A stretch of 64,000 bases of DNA from Phycomyces nitens (lineage: Eukaryota; Mucoromycota; Mucoromycetes; Mucorales; Phycomycetaceae), in assembly GCA_022702545.1 (NCBI GenBank), contig JAHRBC010000008.1, positions 1,798,001-1,862,000 of the forward strand, read 5' to 3'. The stretch's first letter is position 1. Every line of letters starts with the position of its first letter. A model generated the notes under the pieces. The model was not told where the DNA came from. It saw only the letters and a list, made by a program, of their open reading frames with translations, and searched no databases. A program made the translations under genes and the position numbers. Positions 37,571-48,427 of this stretch are shown piece after piece.

Positions 37571-38925
37571 ATAGTGGGTTGACTATGTAGTATAAATATC
37601 CAACTCGGTGACAAGAAAATTAATACTGGTAGAAAGACAAGTTTAATAAAGAACAAATTAAAGGACTATTTAACTACTTTGGGGCATTTCTACAGCTATA
37701 TTACTACTTTGAAGTTCACTACAATAACCAATACAGCAAACACTAGTAAATAGAATTCACCGTGTCATTCTAAATACTCTAGATGAAATAATTGAAAAGT
37801 GATTGAAGTTAAGATTGGTTTAATCGTAAATTATTTGGTACACATAATATGTTAATCGTTGGACTCTGATCTATATAAAATAGATAGACGCTGCTGTAGA
37901 GCTTTGATGATTTACTTTGCTGGCATGTTAAAACACTTTGACAGCCAAGTGTGCAATACTGAATATCATGGTTTTGGAAGAAATCGTCCTTTTCAATGTA
38001 TCTACATTGTTGATTAATTTTTGTCAATAGATATCTTAATTGAATATACTTGTCTACAAACCGAATCATTTACTCCAAGATAGATCCTTTGCGTATGGGT
38101 GGCATACACTGAATTCTAAGAATAAAATATTTTGTGGACTGTATAACTCAAGTAATCATTCACTACCTCATACATTGAAAGAAATGGATCAAAATAATAC
38201 AAGTACCATACAAGTTCCAGATTGTATATAAAGGATTGTTTTATTTTAGTGTATATAATAATATCGAATATTAATATTTTTGGACCACTTTTGGCATTTA
38301 TAGCTGTCTAGTATGTCTTGTGCATGTTATATATTACGCTTTCCGAATGTTCTTTAGAGACACACCTCCGTTGTCTTTACAAAATATATCCAACATTAAA
38401 TAAAATATACAATATGTGCCTATTTTGTTGGGTTCACTTGGAAAGATAATTCAAAAGATGATTCAATTGAATTGACAAAAGTGCTTTGAGGAGACTAGTT
38501 GTATAAAATATTCAAGCTATAATACAACAATGGAGATGAACAATGACAATTCCAATTGCTTTTCTGATTTTTCTCGTAGATTCTTGGAATCTTTATCAGT
38601 TTCCCAGATCATATTAGTCGTTTACAAAGAAAGGCACCGGATTTCTGATGCAATGTAAAAGTGATGGCAAGTCTTTTTCTTTCTTTCAAGAGAGCTAGGA
38701 CAACAGTACAGTTTTTTGTTTTGTTTTGAGCGGATACATATTCTACCAACACAAATCCCATAATAAGAAATAGTACGAGAAACTCTGAGGGATAAAACTC
38801 TCAAGGCAGTACTGTCAATCTATTGTAGGTCCAACGACCAGCAATCCGTGCACAGAGCACATTTCCCTTCTTAAGAACAATTCTCTTTATCTCTTTAATG
38901 CACTTGGTTTAACTAGATTCTCTCA
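37571..38925. other. AT-rich spacer, nothing recognised
   Basis: About 1.35 kb with no supportable coding sequence, RNA gene or repeat similarity to other parts of the window. Confidence 0.4.
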
Positions 38926-41900
38926 ATGGATCCAGCATATACTGCTTAGGCCAGCACTATCCTTTCATTGATTGTTTTGTTTAATCTAGGCAAACTCATT
39001 CCTGCCAACGCACTAGACAATGTCCTCTCTGCCCACATTGGCCAAATAACCTCGCTAACCTTGTGTTACACTCGCTCAAAGGACTTTTTTTTGGCAGAGA
39101 TCATTTTCACCGAACCTGTCATCCGGGTGAAAGCTACTTCTGACAGCCTGGTATATCAGAACACCCGAACTATTTTCTCACTAATTCTGCCTTCCAATAG
39201 TCATATTTTGAAAGCTAACATTCATCGCATCAGCGCTTGCCATCCAAAAACCGACCTTCTTGCACTAATTGAAGAGGCCTCTCACTCGTACGAAAAGATT
39301 GTTCGATTGCATATATATATATCACCCACCGCGGAATTTCTAGTGGTGAAGCCTCCGTCCTTTTGGACACATCCGAGTTGCATAGTTCCAAACCTCTCAC
39401 CAGCTGCCTTCATTTGAAATGATTTATCTCCTGTGCAGTGGAGCTGCGTTTCAAGGATATTCCACTGGTATGTATATAATGTAGTGAGAAAGGTTACTTT
39501 TTGCATGCCTATACAAAGCGTCTATCTCGCATACCCCGCTGTAAGTGTTGTGCTGTCTTGAACCATAAAATAGTCAGTCGGAACTGTTCCGTCCACCACA
39601 AAACCTTTGAGGCCGAGCTTCTTTTGGATGAGCGACTCTGATATGATATGGCTGAAGCAGAAGTTCCACATGTTCATCAGTCAGTTGCCAACACTCCCCC
39701 ATCTCCTCCCATTGTAGTTGTAAGTTCGACAGCAAACACTAAACCTCCTGTTCCCATCTTTTCTGCTCCCAAGCCAATTCGTCATCGATCCATGTCAGTG
39801 ATGACCATTTAATCCGACGCTGGATCCACTCTTCCGCCTGCTCTCACTGATGATGGCATTGGCATAACAGCGTATGATCGCAGTGGACCTGGAACTGATG
39901 CCAGCAAGTACTCGTTTGGCGCTCGAGGTATTGTCCTTTCTGATGATGGCATATCCCGGTCAATACTAACGGATGATGAATTCTACCAACCCTTACTCGA
40001 CTTCTTCATCCAGGCCCATGCTCATAGTAACCAACCATTTATTGATTTTGATGATAATACCCCGATTAGCGAACTTGACACTCCTTCTGGCTAGTCTGGG
40101 TAACAACATTTATAAAATGAGTGTACAGTCTATCCGCTTAAGATCCTTTAATGTTCGAGGTCTCCTCTCTACAATTTCTAATCTGCAATATCCCAAACGT
40201 CTCTTTATCTGTCATCTCTGCTCCTTCTCTCCTTTACTTTCCTTGCTTACTCTACGAAAGACTCGTCCCCATTATTTTCATCATTCTACTGTGCATCTTA
40301 TATTACAATCCCAGGCAAGTCTTTGGACTTTGCAATATGATGATCTCTTTTGATCCCCTTCACCTTGAACAATTGTATGTATCACCAAGTGACTGTGGAC
40401 TAGTTGTCAGAGTCATACATACTGATCAACACACTGACTCTTTTATCATCATTATTCGTTATGCTGCCAATATCCCTGCCCATTAACACACTTTCTTCTC
40501 TTCTCTTGTATTCCTCCCTTCACTCGTTTCTTTCCTTCTCGTATTTACCTTGGATGAATTTAACTGTAATCTCAGTCAACGTCAAAGCCATTCCATAGAC
40601 TGGCGAGGATACTTTCAAGACGCCCTCTCTGGTAGTTTTTCTCCTTCATGACTAGAAACAATTCTAGTTCTACTCCAAAAGGCTGGTAATCTGACGTCCC
40701 TTTAGAACTGGGGCCATGTCTCGCCAATCAACTCCAACTCCAAACTCTCCACCGAAATGCTCAAATTCCGTTTAAGATGTAGCATTGACCCTCTGAGAAT
40801 CCCCTTTTAAACCGGCTTCATGGTAGATTGGTTAATTTAAAACAACGGACTTTTCCCTTGTCTAGCTATGTCTCGTTCCCAATTTACCAAGGATCCTGGA
40901 TTTGGTCTCCTTGATTAATAGAAAGCATAAAAGTTGGTCCATTACACTTGTCTTTACCTCCCCATGATATGCTCAGGGATACTAACCATGTTCGTTTACT
41001 TTGTTTTCGCCCTCTTCTTCTCGACCCAAATCCATGTCAGCGTCAACTGCCATATGTTTTCCTCCTTTGAGAAAGCTTGTGGGCTTTGACAAGGTAACCC
41101 TCTCTCTTTTTTTTTGTTTATATACGCAAGCATATTCATTATCTTCTTCACTTTTGTTTTGACAGCCGTGGTTGGCCACTTCTTTGCCTATCACGCAAGT
41201 TTGTCGGTTTGGGCCTTTTGGAACCTGATCACCAAACAACCCGCTCTCCAAATGCAATGTATTATTCCAATTCTGCATCCTCGATTATTCTCTCGATATT
41301 TTTTCTTTTTATTACCTTGTCTAGAATTTTCACTTTCTCTTCACCTTTGTTCTCCTTCTGTTAGTATAGCTCTGTTGTTTAATTGTAGTGCTGCGAGTTA
41401 CCCTAATTTTCTACTGCCAATTCACTGTGCCTGTTCCCGTCTGTTTCCCAATATTCTTCCATTTGCACTCAGTGTAGAACTTTTGGTAGTTTTTGAGTTT
41501 TCCTTGAGTTTTTCTTTAACTTTTGTTCGTCCATTTGTTTCTTTAGAAATGAATCCAAAGTCGGTTCTTGTCTCGGATGCCTTTTGAATAGCTGACAATA
41601 GACATTTCCATCCTAGACCTCGCGGCAATCACCCAGGAGCACGGAACTTCATTGACAATCTCTTCAGCAAGATTAATGCTAGTCGAATGGTCTACTGTCC
41701 TTGGTTTCTTTTGTGCCTCCACCTTTCATCCCCCACCTCATCCCCACCTCCTAATCTCTTATCTCCATAGTTCTTTTGGACAAACACCCTATTGGTAAAA
41801 TATCCACAGTATTATTGCGCCGACATCTTTGTCCATTCTCACCCCACCTATTCTATCCCTTCTTCTTCTTCTTCTTCCTCGTTAACATCAACTTTAGTCT

Positions 41901-42470
41901 CTGGTTATCCCACACAATTACCACACTGTGTAATGGAAGGTACTATGGAAGAGGATTCCCACCCGACTGGCTATTCGTTCCATTATGCTTCGTATTTTAC
42001 CTGACCTAATGTGCTTGTTGTGTTCTAGTGCTATGGAAGACCAAGACTACCTCCTCTTCTTTTGTCTTAAAAAACACCAGGTGTGAAACGTAGTACTCTT
42101 TTGTTTCTGCTGGAGGTGGACTCTAGGTGATGTTAGGCAGATGCTAACATGTTGTAACACCCCTTGTGTCTCTCCAATTCTGGATACTCAAATTTTCCTG
42201 GCAGTTATAACAGACATGCCAATTTTCAATACTCGCCGGAAGCTTGTACTTGACAGCCAGTCCTTTCTTCCTGGCGTAGTAGGTATTAAGGCCTCTAAGA
42301 CTATAGAGAAACAGCAAGCTATGCTAATTCAAGGAGTTGTTTTTTCTTTTGCTTTTGTTTCCCACTTTATTTTTCTTTATCCTTTTCTATTATTATTGTA
42401 TATCTTTATATCTTTCATCCGAGTCCATTCTTATGGAAATCTAAAAGCCGCATGCTTTACATGACAGCCA
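38926..42470 (+). mobile_element. Decayed non-LTR (LINE) retrotransposon
   Basis: Fragments appear in the expected LINE order. ORF1-like protein: ATG 38926, GKLIPANALDNVLSAHIGQI, ending in a Pro/Ser-rich stretch near 40090. AP-endonuclease-like domain at about 40118-40640, with SIRLRSFNVRGLL near its start and YVSPSDCGLVVRVIHTDQ. Reverse transcriptase remnants: TGFMVDWLI...NNGL near 40820 and CGL-x-QGNPLSLFLF near 41075. Stops and frameshifts interrupt every domain. The 3' end is not well defined, but an A-rich tract lies near 42508. No target-site duplication could be recognised. The catalytic residues of the RT palm are not visible. Confidence 0.7.
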
Positions 42471-42583
42471 GTTAATAAAATGCTATAAAAATGTTATTGA
42501 TTCAATAGAAAAAAAAAGGCAGATTACAAGGTGAAAGATTTAATAAGGTTTATAAAACATTTCTTTTATTTTTGGTTCTTAGG

Positions 42584-44476
42584 TTATTCCTCATCTTCAT
42601 CTTCTTCTTCTTCTTCTTCTTCTTCTTCTTCTTCTTCTTCTTCTTCTTCTTCTTCATCATCTGAATGATAATGCATCTCAAAATCAGATACATATCCAAG
42701 GTCTATCTTTGTATATTTCGAATAACGTTTGTATCTCCAACCATCGTCCTCCATATTTCTTCTATTTTCCGAATTTGTAACATATTTAATGGTTAATTTG
42801 TTTTTCTCATGGTCTGAGACGAATTCTTCGTAAGTGGAATCTTCGTCTGATAATATAATCCACATATTTCCACAATCATCCGTGTAAAACAAATCAAAAT
42901 GAAATCTGACAGGTAGATCACCAACAGCTGGCAGTGCATTAGAATTATAGTCTTGTTTTGGAGGAATATCGTCAACTGGTCGAGTAATAAGAACTGCATT
43001 GGTTTCATCTTCACTCCTCTCTTTGTCTTTTATAATAAATTTTGTCGCGAGCATGATCAGTATCCCAAATCTGGTGTAGGTCATATCAATAAACTGGCGT
43101 CCAGGTGTTGTGAAATTGCCATATACTGTTGAATCATTCAAAAAAAACATATCCAATTTTCTGCAATGGAATGACAGAAACCGGAGAACATCTGATGTAA
43201 GATTTGTTTTCCATACTTTAAACGACTGGAGATAAAATCTGTTTGAATCGTAGAGTTCGCCTTTAATTTTGATATTACAATTGTCAAGTTCAATTATTTT
43301 TAACCTAGGCGCTGCACATAGAAGGATATCCATTTCCCAAGACGTGGAAGCGCTACTTCGCAGATCGACTAGGTTGTAAAAGGTGTCTTTTATATTTATA
43401 ATGTAGTCTCGGTTTGAATATGCCTCTGGAAAATGCAGATGAAATGTTTCGATGGTCTTTGAGAATCTTGGGAGACAGACTTCTGTAGCATGTTTGGGAA
43501 TATCACTAGGGCCAAGAGGATAGGTGTTATTGATTGTTCTAGAATCATCAATAAATAAATGCTTTAAAGGAATATTGTGAAAATGAAGTATATCCCAGAA
43601 AAGTAGATATTCGTTTCCAACCAAATCATAGCATCGAAAATCCAATTTTGTAAGGTGTTGAAATGGCAGAGGCACTTGTTGGAACAGTGATATCGTATCG
43701 CTTCTTTTTTTATCGGTTTCAGTTTGAATGTTTGATGCTTCAAATTTGAGTGTGTGTAGATTGGGATATTTGCGAGCAAAATAGCATAGCCATCGAAGGT
43801 CCGTATTTTCAGAAGCTATTTTCAGACTTCTCATATTTGTGGTTGGCGATACTTTTGTCATACGTTCAATGTCTGTTTCGGATAGAGTCAAGAGATTTGT
43901 ACATAATCCCAAATATTCAAGGTGCCTTAAATGCGAGTGAATGGTTTCAAAGTCGTCTAATGAGAACGATACTTTTTTCTTTTCCGTGTATCTAATAAAA
44001 GCCTCCAGCCGTCTCAAGGAGGGTAAACACTTGATAATTTTAACAAGCTTATTATTGACGTCGTCAGGTATCTTGAGATAAGTCATGTAGAGTTCTGTCA
44101 ATGATCTCCAGATATTCCAGTCAGCAGTAACACCAGCGTTGTCTAGGATTACAGAAGCTTCGTCCAAACTAAGACACTTTGTATTCGGAAAAGTTTGTTG
44201 CAGTACGTAGAGCTCTTCGCTTGTTATTGTCATATAATAATTTGTTTCCAAATTTCGTACAAGGAATCGAGTTTTTAGGCAAGGTGGTTGATCGCCTTGG
44301 GGAGGATTAACAAGTTTTTTTAATAAATATTTATTTATCACTAGATCAGAGTGTAGGGAATCGTGAAAGATTTCTTTCCATGATTTGCAAACTAGAGAGC
44401 AAGTTTTTTTGTCATTAGGATAAAGAAGTTCCGTGATCTGGTGTATTATTTCTCGAGGAAAGTCGGATAATAGCAT
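42584..44476 (-). CDS. F-box/LRR protein, family copy 3, with polyglutamate tail
   Basis: A single exon of 630 aa from the ATG at 44476, matching the start used in the paralogues. The frame stays open 56 codons further upstream, but that segment aligns with non-coding flank in copy 2 and is rejected. The F-box (FPREIIHQITELL, CSLVCKSWKEIF) is followed by LRRs (LPSLRRLEAFIRY, HLRHLEYLGLCTNLL, DVLRFLSFHCRKLD). The C-terminus ends in an uninterrupted Asp/Glu run of about 27 residues encoded by a TTC repeat on the plus strand. Copies 1 and 2 lack this tail. It could mediate nuclear or basic-protein interactions, but it may simply be microsatellite growth. Confidence 0.85.
   Translation of the reverse strand: MLLSDFPREIIHQITELLYPNDKKTCSLVCKSWKEIFHDSLHSDLVINKYLLKKLVNPPQGDQPPCLKTRFLVRNLETNYYMTITSEELYVLQQTFPNTKCLSLDEASVILDNAGVTADWNIWRSLTELYMTYLKIPDDVNNKLVKIIKCLPSLRRLEAFIRYTEKKKVSFSLDDFETIHSHLRHLEYLGLCTNLLTLSETDIERMTKVSPTTNMRSLKIASENTDLRWLCYFARKYPNLHTLKFEASNIQTETDKKRSDTISLFQQVPLPFQHLTKLDFRCYDLVGNEYLLFWDILHFHNIPLKHLFIDDSRTINNTYPLGPSDIPKHATEVCLPRFSKTIETFHLHFPEAYSNRDYIINIKDTFYNLVDLRSSASTSWEMDILLCAAPRLKIIELDNCNIKIKGELYDSNRFYLQSFKVWKTNLTSDVLRFLSFHCRKLDMFFLNDSTVYGNFTTPGRQFIDMTYTRFGILIMLATKFIIKDKERSEDETNAVLITRPVDDIPPKQDYNSNALPAVGDLPVRFHFDLFYTDDCGNMWIILSDEDSTYEEFVSDHEKNKLTIKYVTNSENRRNMEDDGWRYKRYSKYTKIDLGYVSDFEMHYHSDDEEEEEEEEEEEEEEEEEEDEDEE
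42593..42656. repeat. TTC trinucleotide repeat encoding the Glu tail
   Basis: About 18 TTC units plus variants lie inside the 3' coding end of F-box gene 3; read on the minus strand they are GAA (Glu). The tract is likely length-variable. Confidence 0.9.
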
Positions 44477-44720
44477 AATATAAAAAAATAGATATTTGGA
44501 ATATAAAGATACTGGAAAGAGAGGCTTTGATGCTTTTTGAGTGTTTAAATAGCTTTCTGCCAACTCTAATATCAATAAATTAACAGAGGCGCAGTATACT
44601 GTAGGACAGAGGTACAATCCGCAGTAAGTGGAGATTGGAAACAAATTAGCTCGTTCCTCTTGTGCTTCTTTCTTTGGAAGACCTCTAATTCAAATATTCA
44701 ACAAGTAAAGTCCTGGGCTT
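44477..44720 (-). promoter_or_regulatory. Conserved 5' flank of F-box gene 3
   Basis: Homologous to the flank of copy 2 over about 250 bp and of copy 1 over about 160 bp, with the shared GGTACAATCCGCAGTAAGT element. Confidence 0.7.
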
Positions 44721-45531
44721 ATTACTATTAGAGAGGTTTGGGGACTTTATTTTCACTTTCGCATTTTCCATAATAGGCGAGTTTTTTAAGGCTTAGTTTC
44801 CAGAGTAGTGTATAATGTGAAGATAACTCCAGTTATCTGTACAAAATTCAAAGATAACTTTGTTATTTTTGCTTTGTTGTATCAATTCCTTATCCAACAA
44901 TATTATATAAAAAGTGAGCACAATAAGTGCTGAATTTATTATATGGTACAATATTGACAGATATAATTAATAAAAAAAAAGGGTTTCTGTCATATTTGCA
45001 ATATCAAGATTCCCGGAAGCCTGGCTTGAAAACAAAGAGTCAGGGCAAATGAAGGCAGGCATATATCTGAAACATCAGAAACTGCGATAATGACAAGAGC
45101 CGATATACTTCCCTAAATCAAATCAGACAATGTAGTAAACAAGTTCTCTCGGAAAAGAGCAGGAACATTCCGGAATAACAAAAAAAATGGTTTATCCACA
45201 AGAATATATAAAAGAGATGGAAAATATCATTCAATAACAAGTAGTCAAAAATACACGACTCAATCCAAAACCTATACACGAATATTTATTAAAAGCACAT
45301 ATATGTCAAAGTCTCACTTTATTTTCTATCGACCCTTTTATATCTCTACTTAAAAATACATATACTTCAGTTTCCAATGAGTTCAAAAGGCAAAAATTCG
45401 TACAATAAAAGAGATAAGTTACTTCAATGACGCTTGGTGTGTCAGTAAAATAAAAAAATGAATCATAGTGATCCTGTATTTGTCATTATATTTCAACTAC
45501 TATAAAAGAAGAAGAGCTCAAGAAATGAGAT
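44721..45531. other. AT-rich spacer
   Basis: About 800 bp with no supportable feature. Confidence 0.4.
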
Positions 45532-45596
45532 ATGCTTTTGTATTCTCGTATACACTTGAATCTTTTCAAACCCCATAACAAAATATCCAAAGAATT

Positions 45597-45790
45597 CTCA
45601 AGCATTTCTTCTTCTTTTAATAGCAAAGGAAAGGGTCGAGCCTATGACAAGTGGACCGAAAACCGTGAAATTGCTGTCATTGAAGCAACAATTGAATTTC
45701 ATCCTTTTGATCTGAAAAGAGGTGAAAAGGGAATTACATGAGATAATGTTTACCACTGTGATGAGATGCATCTTCTAAGGGTCCATGGTG
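45597..45790 (+). pseudogene. SANT/Myb-like fragment
   Basis: One frame reads KGKGRAYDKWTENREIAVIE, then EFHPFDLKRGEKGIT, a stop, then DNVYHCDEM. A Trp near the start, followed by charged helices and a D-N-V block, resembles SANT/Myb-like DNA-binding modules in transposon-related genes. No start, no continuation and an internal stop: a relic. Confidence 0.4.
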
Positions 45791-45794
45791 AATT

Positions 45795-46385
45795 CTAGTA
45801 CTGATACTTTGACTTTATTGGCCGGTTCCTCGCCACCCAAAAAAAAACACAATATTTGGCTGCTAGTAGCATTATATTATACAACAAATTTACCAATTGC
45901 GTGTATGGTACCTGTGGTATCTACCGGGGCATTTGCAGATCTTTTTCCATGAAGAGAGTCTGGTCCGTTCTGGCTGCCTCGACGAGAGCTTGACTGACCC
46001 TACCCCCAATTATATCAGAATGCTCATCAACTCTTACTCTACTCGCTTCAAAATAACACATAGTTTAACTCTTTCTTTCCACCCGAGAACTTACAAGAAA
46101 TTCGAGCGTCTCAATGGCACTGTCAAATAAATGATTTAGAAATGTATCAATGGAGTTACCCATTGCTGGTACATGCTTAAACATACTGTTATTTTGGATT
46201 GGAACCAAAGTTCAAAGGTCCATTTATTAATTTCAACAAGAACACCGAGTATGCAATTTACCATCTGAAAACCTGTAATTGTGGGTCACTAGCGTCTTGG
46301 GTTCGTGTCAGCCGCATCTACACTGTTCCTGGTAATGTAGTTGACACGTCCTGGTATCACCCTACTGTTTGTCGTGCTTCTTGGC
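45795..46385 (+). mobile_element. Decayed Ty3/gypsy integrase fragments
   Basis: Three pieces align in order with the Pol of the complete element at 46894-52259. FDFIGRF at about 45810 matches LDFIGELP. SFHPRTYKKFERLNGTVK at about 46075 matches AFHPRTNGKCERLNGILK. FKGPFINFNKNTEYAIYHLK and SWYHPTV near 46205-46365 match MGPYIVVDKNPDTNIYKI and TWYHPTV. Stops and large deletions show an old copy of a related family. The spacer 46390-46893 holds nothing recognised. Confidence 0.75.
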
Positions 46386-46893
46386 GCGTTATCATGAGCG
46401 TTAGAAATTCCAATGTTCCCAAAGATGCTGTTTACCTCATATTCTCATATTCAAGTGGTATTTTTTTTTGGAAAACGCTCACAAATCCAGGAGGTGAATA
46501 ATTTTAGAGTTGGCATGGTAAATCGTAATCAAAAAAATAAGGTATTCAGTCGTTAATTATTTAAAATGTGCTCTTAATACTATACCGACTGTTTCTTATT
46601 GTTGTAAAACAAAGACATATTCTCATCGATTCTCGTAAAGATATGACCAATGTGTTTTGAGTAAAAAGTAATTAGTTTAGATAGTTTCACTTGTAAAATC
46701 TGTATAAATACTACAACGATTTGTAACGATAAAAAGTATTTAATTCTCTGCATTCCTATTCATCCTAAACGTCCTAGTTGGTGGTAATCTATTGCAAAAC
46801 ATATCCAAGTCAAGCATTAACAAGATACACCCAGTCGAGACTTGACAGGGAAAAAAACCCATTCCATATCAGGACCTTCGATATCTTTGATTT

Positions 46894-47211
46894 TGTCGTG
46901 CCTAATTTTGGTGAAACAAGCTCTAGTGACTTGTCTTTACAAATGAGGCATGATTTGAAATGATTATTCATCTGTTTGTAATTACAGAAATTTGTAATCC
47001 GTTTATAATAATTTTGTAAGAACATTAGACACCTCTTCAGTGTAGTCAAAGATGAATAATCATTTAGAAAACTATATAAGATATCCAAATTCAAAACAAT
47101 AAAAATTATCTTTTATCCTCTCTCTTATTTTGAATACTCCTGTGTATTAAAGCTTGACCAATTCGACTACGTTTACAGTGAATTGGAAGATAGCCTAGAT
47201 CAGGAACGACA
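46894..47211 (+). repeat. 5' LTR of Ty3/gypsy element
   Basis: A 318-bp direct repeat of 51942-52259, identical by eye. It starts TGTCG and ends CGACA (short inverted ends with TG...CA). A TATA-like CTATATAAG lies near 47072 and an AATAAA-type signal near 47100. Confidence 0.96.
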
Positions 47212-47213
47212 AT

Positions 47214-47220
47214 TGGTAGC
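47214..47220 (+). other. Candidate primer-binding site
   Basis: TGGTAGC two bases after the LTR complements the GCTACCA end known for yeast initiator tRNA-Met, as in Ty1-type primer sites. The match stops after about seven bases, so primer identity is tentative. Confidence 0.5.
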
Positions 47221-47252
47221 TGAAGCTTAACGATCCTCCCCAAGAACACTCT

Positions 47253-48407
47253 ATGAATCCAGAAAGACAATCCGTTGAAGACAAGAAAGAATATACCAAC
47301 GAAGAAAAGCAGCGCTTTGAGATCGAAGAACGAGTCCAAGCAGCATTACCTGAAAACCTAGTGGCAAGTTACAAGTCAAGCCGAACAATACCATTCTTGC
47401 CTAGTGAGCAGAGAATACCATCCACCCAGAAAAGAGAAGAACATTGGTCACACCACGCAAAGAAGCTTGTTGCCACGTTAACCGGAAAATCTGAAGCTAT
47501 GTCAAAGAATCCCGATATGGCAGAAATGGCCAACACTATGGCCGACGCTTTCAAACGTGCTATTGCCAGCCAGAAACCCAGTGGAGAACGAATCCGGCAA
47601 CCAGAATGTTACCATGGAGAACGATCAGCCATGATCCTCGATGGCTGGTTAAGAAGCGTAGAACGTTACACCGAGTATTATGAGTTCACCGCAGAGAGAA
47701 CTATGCTGTACGCAGTAAACTTACTGCGAGGCCGAGCCGATGTCTGGTGGCAGCATATGGAACGCAAGGCATCATATCCCTCCGCCTGGAAGCCATTCAA
47801 AGAGGCAATCATTGAAGAATTCCGTCCTGCACACACTCTCCGCTCAGCCAGAGACCGTTTGGCAAACCTCTCCCAGACCAGGACCGTCTTGGAGTATGTA
47901 GACGAATTCAGAAATATCCAGTTGGAGATCCCCTCCATGACAAACGAAGAAGCCCAGGATAGATTTGTCCGTGGTCTTCAACAAGAAGTACGTCTCCACG
48001 TGATAACGCTCACGCCAACCGATGTCGATGAGGCCATGCAGATGGCGCAAACCTACGAAAGTAGTAGACAGCTTGGACACCCGCAGGTGTATTATCATCA
48101 GCCGCAGCAGTACCAGTACCAGCCACAGCCACAGCAGTATCAACAGCAGTTTCATTATCAACCACAACCATACCAGTACCAATCACAGTACAGAATGCAA
48201 GAGCCAGTGCCCATGGAGATCGACGCCATCGATTCCCGCCGCCGGTTCCAACAAAGAAAGCCTGCTTACAACCGCTCCGAGGTGATCTGCCACTGGTGCA
48301 ACAAGGCCGGGCATATGCAGAGACAGTGCCGGCAGCGCTTGGCTGCTATAAAGCAGTTGGATGAGGAGAACCGCAAGAAGCAGGGTTTTCGCGAGGCACA
48401 ACCGTAA
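47253..48407 (+). CDS. gag: Gag protein of the gypsy element
   Basis: 384 aa. An N-terminal charged region precedes a retrotransposon-gag type capsid domain (about 120-260), with the typical WW/H pattern in VWWQHMERK and LANLSQTRTVLEYVDEFRNI. A Gln/Tyr/Pro-rich linker (about 275-325) follows, then a nucleocapsid zinc knuckle of CX2CX4HX4C form at about 346-359 (CHWCNKAGHMQRQC). Gag packages the element RNA into virus-like particles. The ORF ends at TAA 48405-48407, where it overlaps the open pol frame from 48365 onward. Confidence 0.93.
   Translation: MNPERQSVEDKKEYTNEEKQRFEIEERVQAALPENLVASYKSSRTIPFLPSEQRIPSTQKREEHWSHHAKKLVATLTGKSEAMSKNPDMAEMANTMADAFKRAIASQKPSGERIRQPECYHGERSAMILDGWLRSVERYTEYYEFTAERTMLYAVNLLRGRADVWWQHMERKASYPSAWKPFKEAIIEEFRPAHTLRSARDRLANLSQTRTVLEYVDEFRNIQLEIPSMTNEEAQDRFVRGLQQEVRLHVITLTPTDVDEAMQMAQTYESSRQLGHPQVYYHQPQQYQYQPQPQQYQQQFHYQPQPYQYQSQYRMQEPVPMEIDAIDSRRRFQQRKPAYNRSEVICHWCNKAGHMQRQCRQRLAAIKQLDEENRKKQGFREAQP
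48383..48389 (+). promoter_or_regulatory. Putative -1 ribosomal frameshift heptamer (gag-pol)
   Basis: GGGTTTT is in the correct register (G GGT TTT in gag codons) and fits the X-XXY-YYZ rule. Pol is in the -1 frame and open from 48365, so the heptamer lies in the 43-nt gag/pol overlap. A downstream RNA structure was not tested. Confidence 0.6.
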
Positions 48408-48427
48408 CGGGAGGTCGGTTGTGTAGC

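Noticed and set aside
44477..44644. 56-codon N-terminal extension of F-box gene 3
   Set aside because: The same stretch in F-box genes 1 and 2 is interrupted by stops and aligns as upstream flank; the F-box starts at the conserved ATG 44476.
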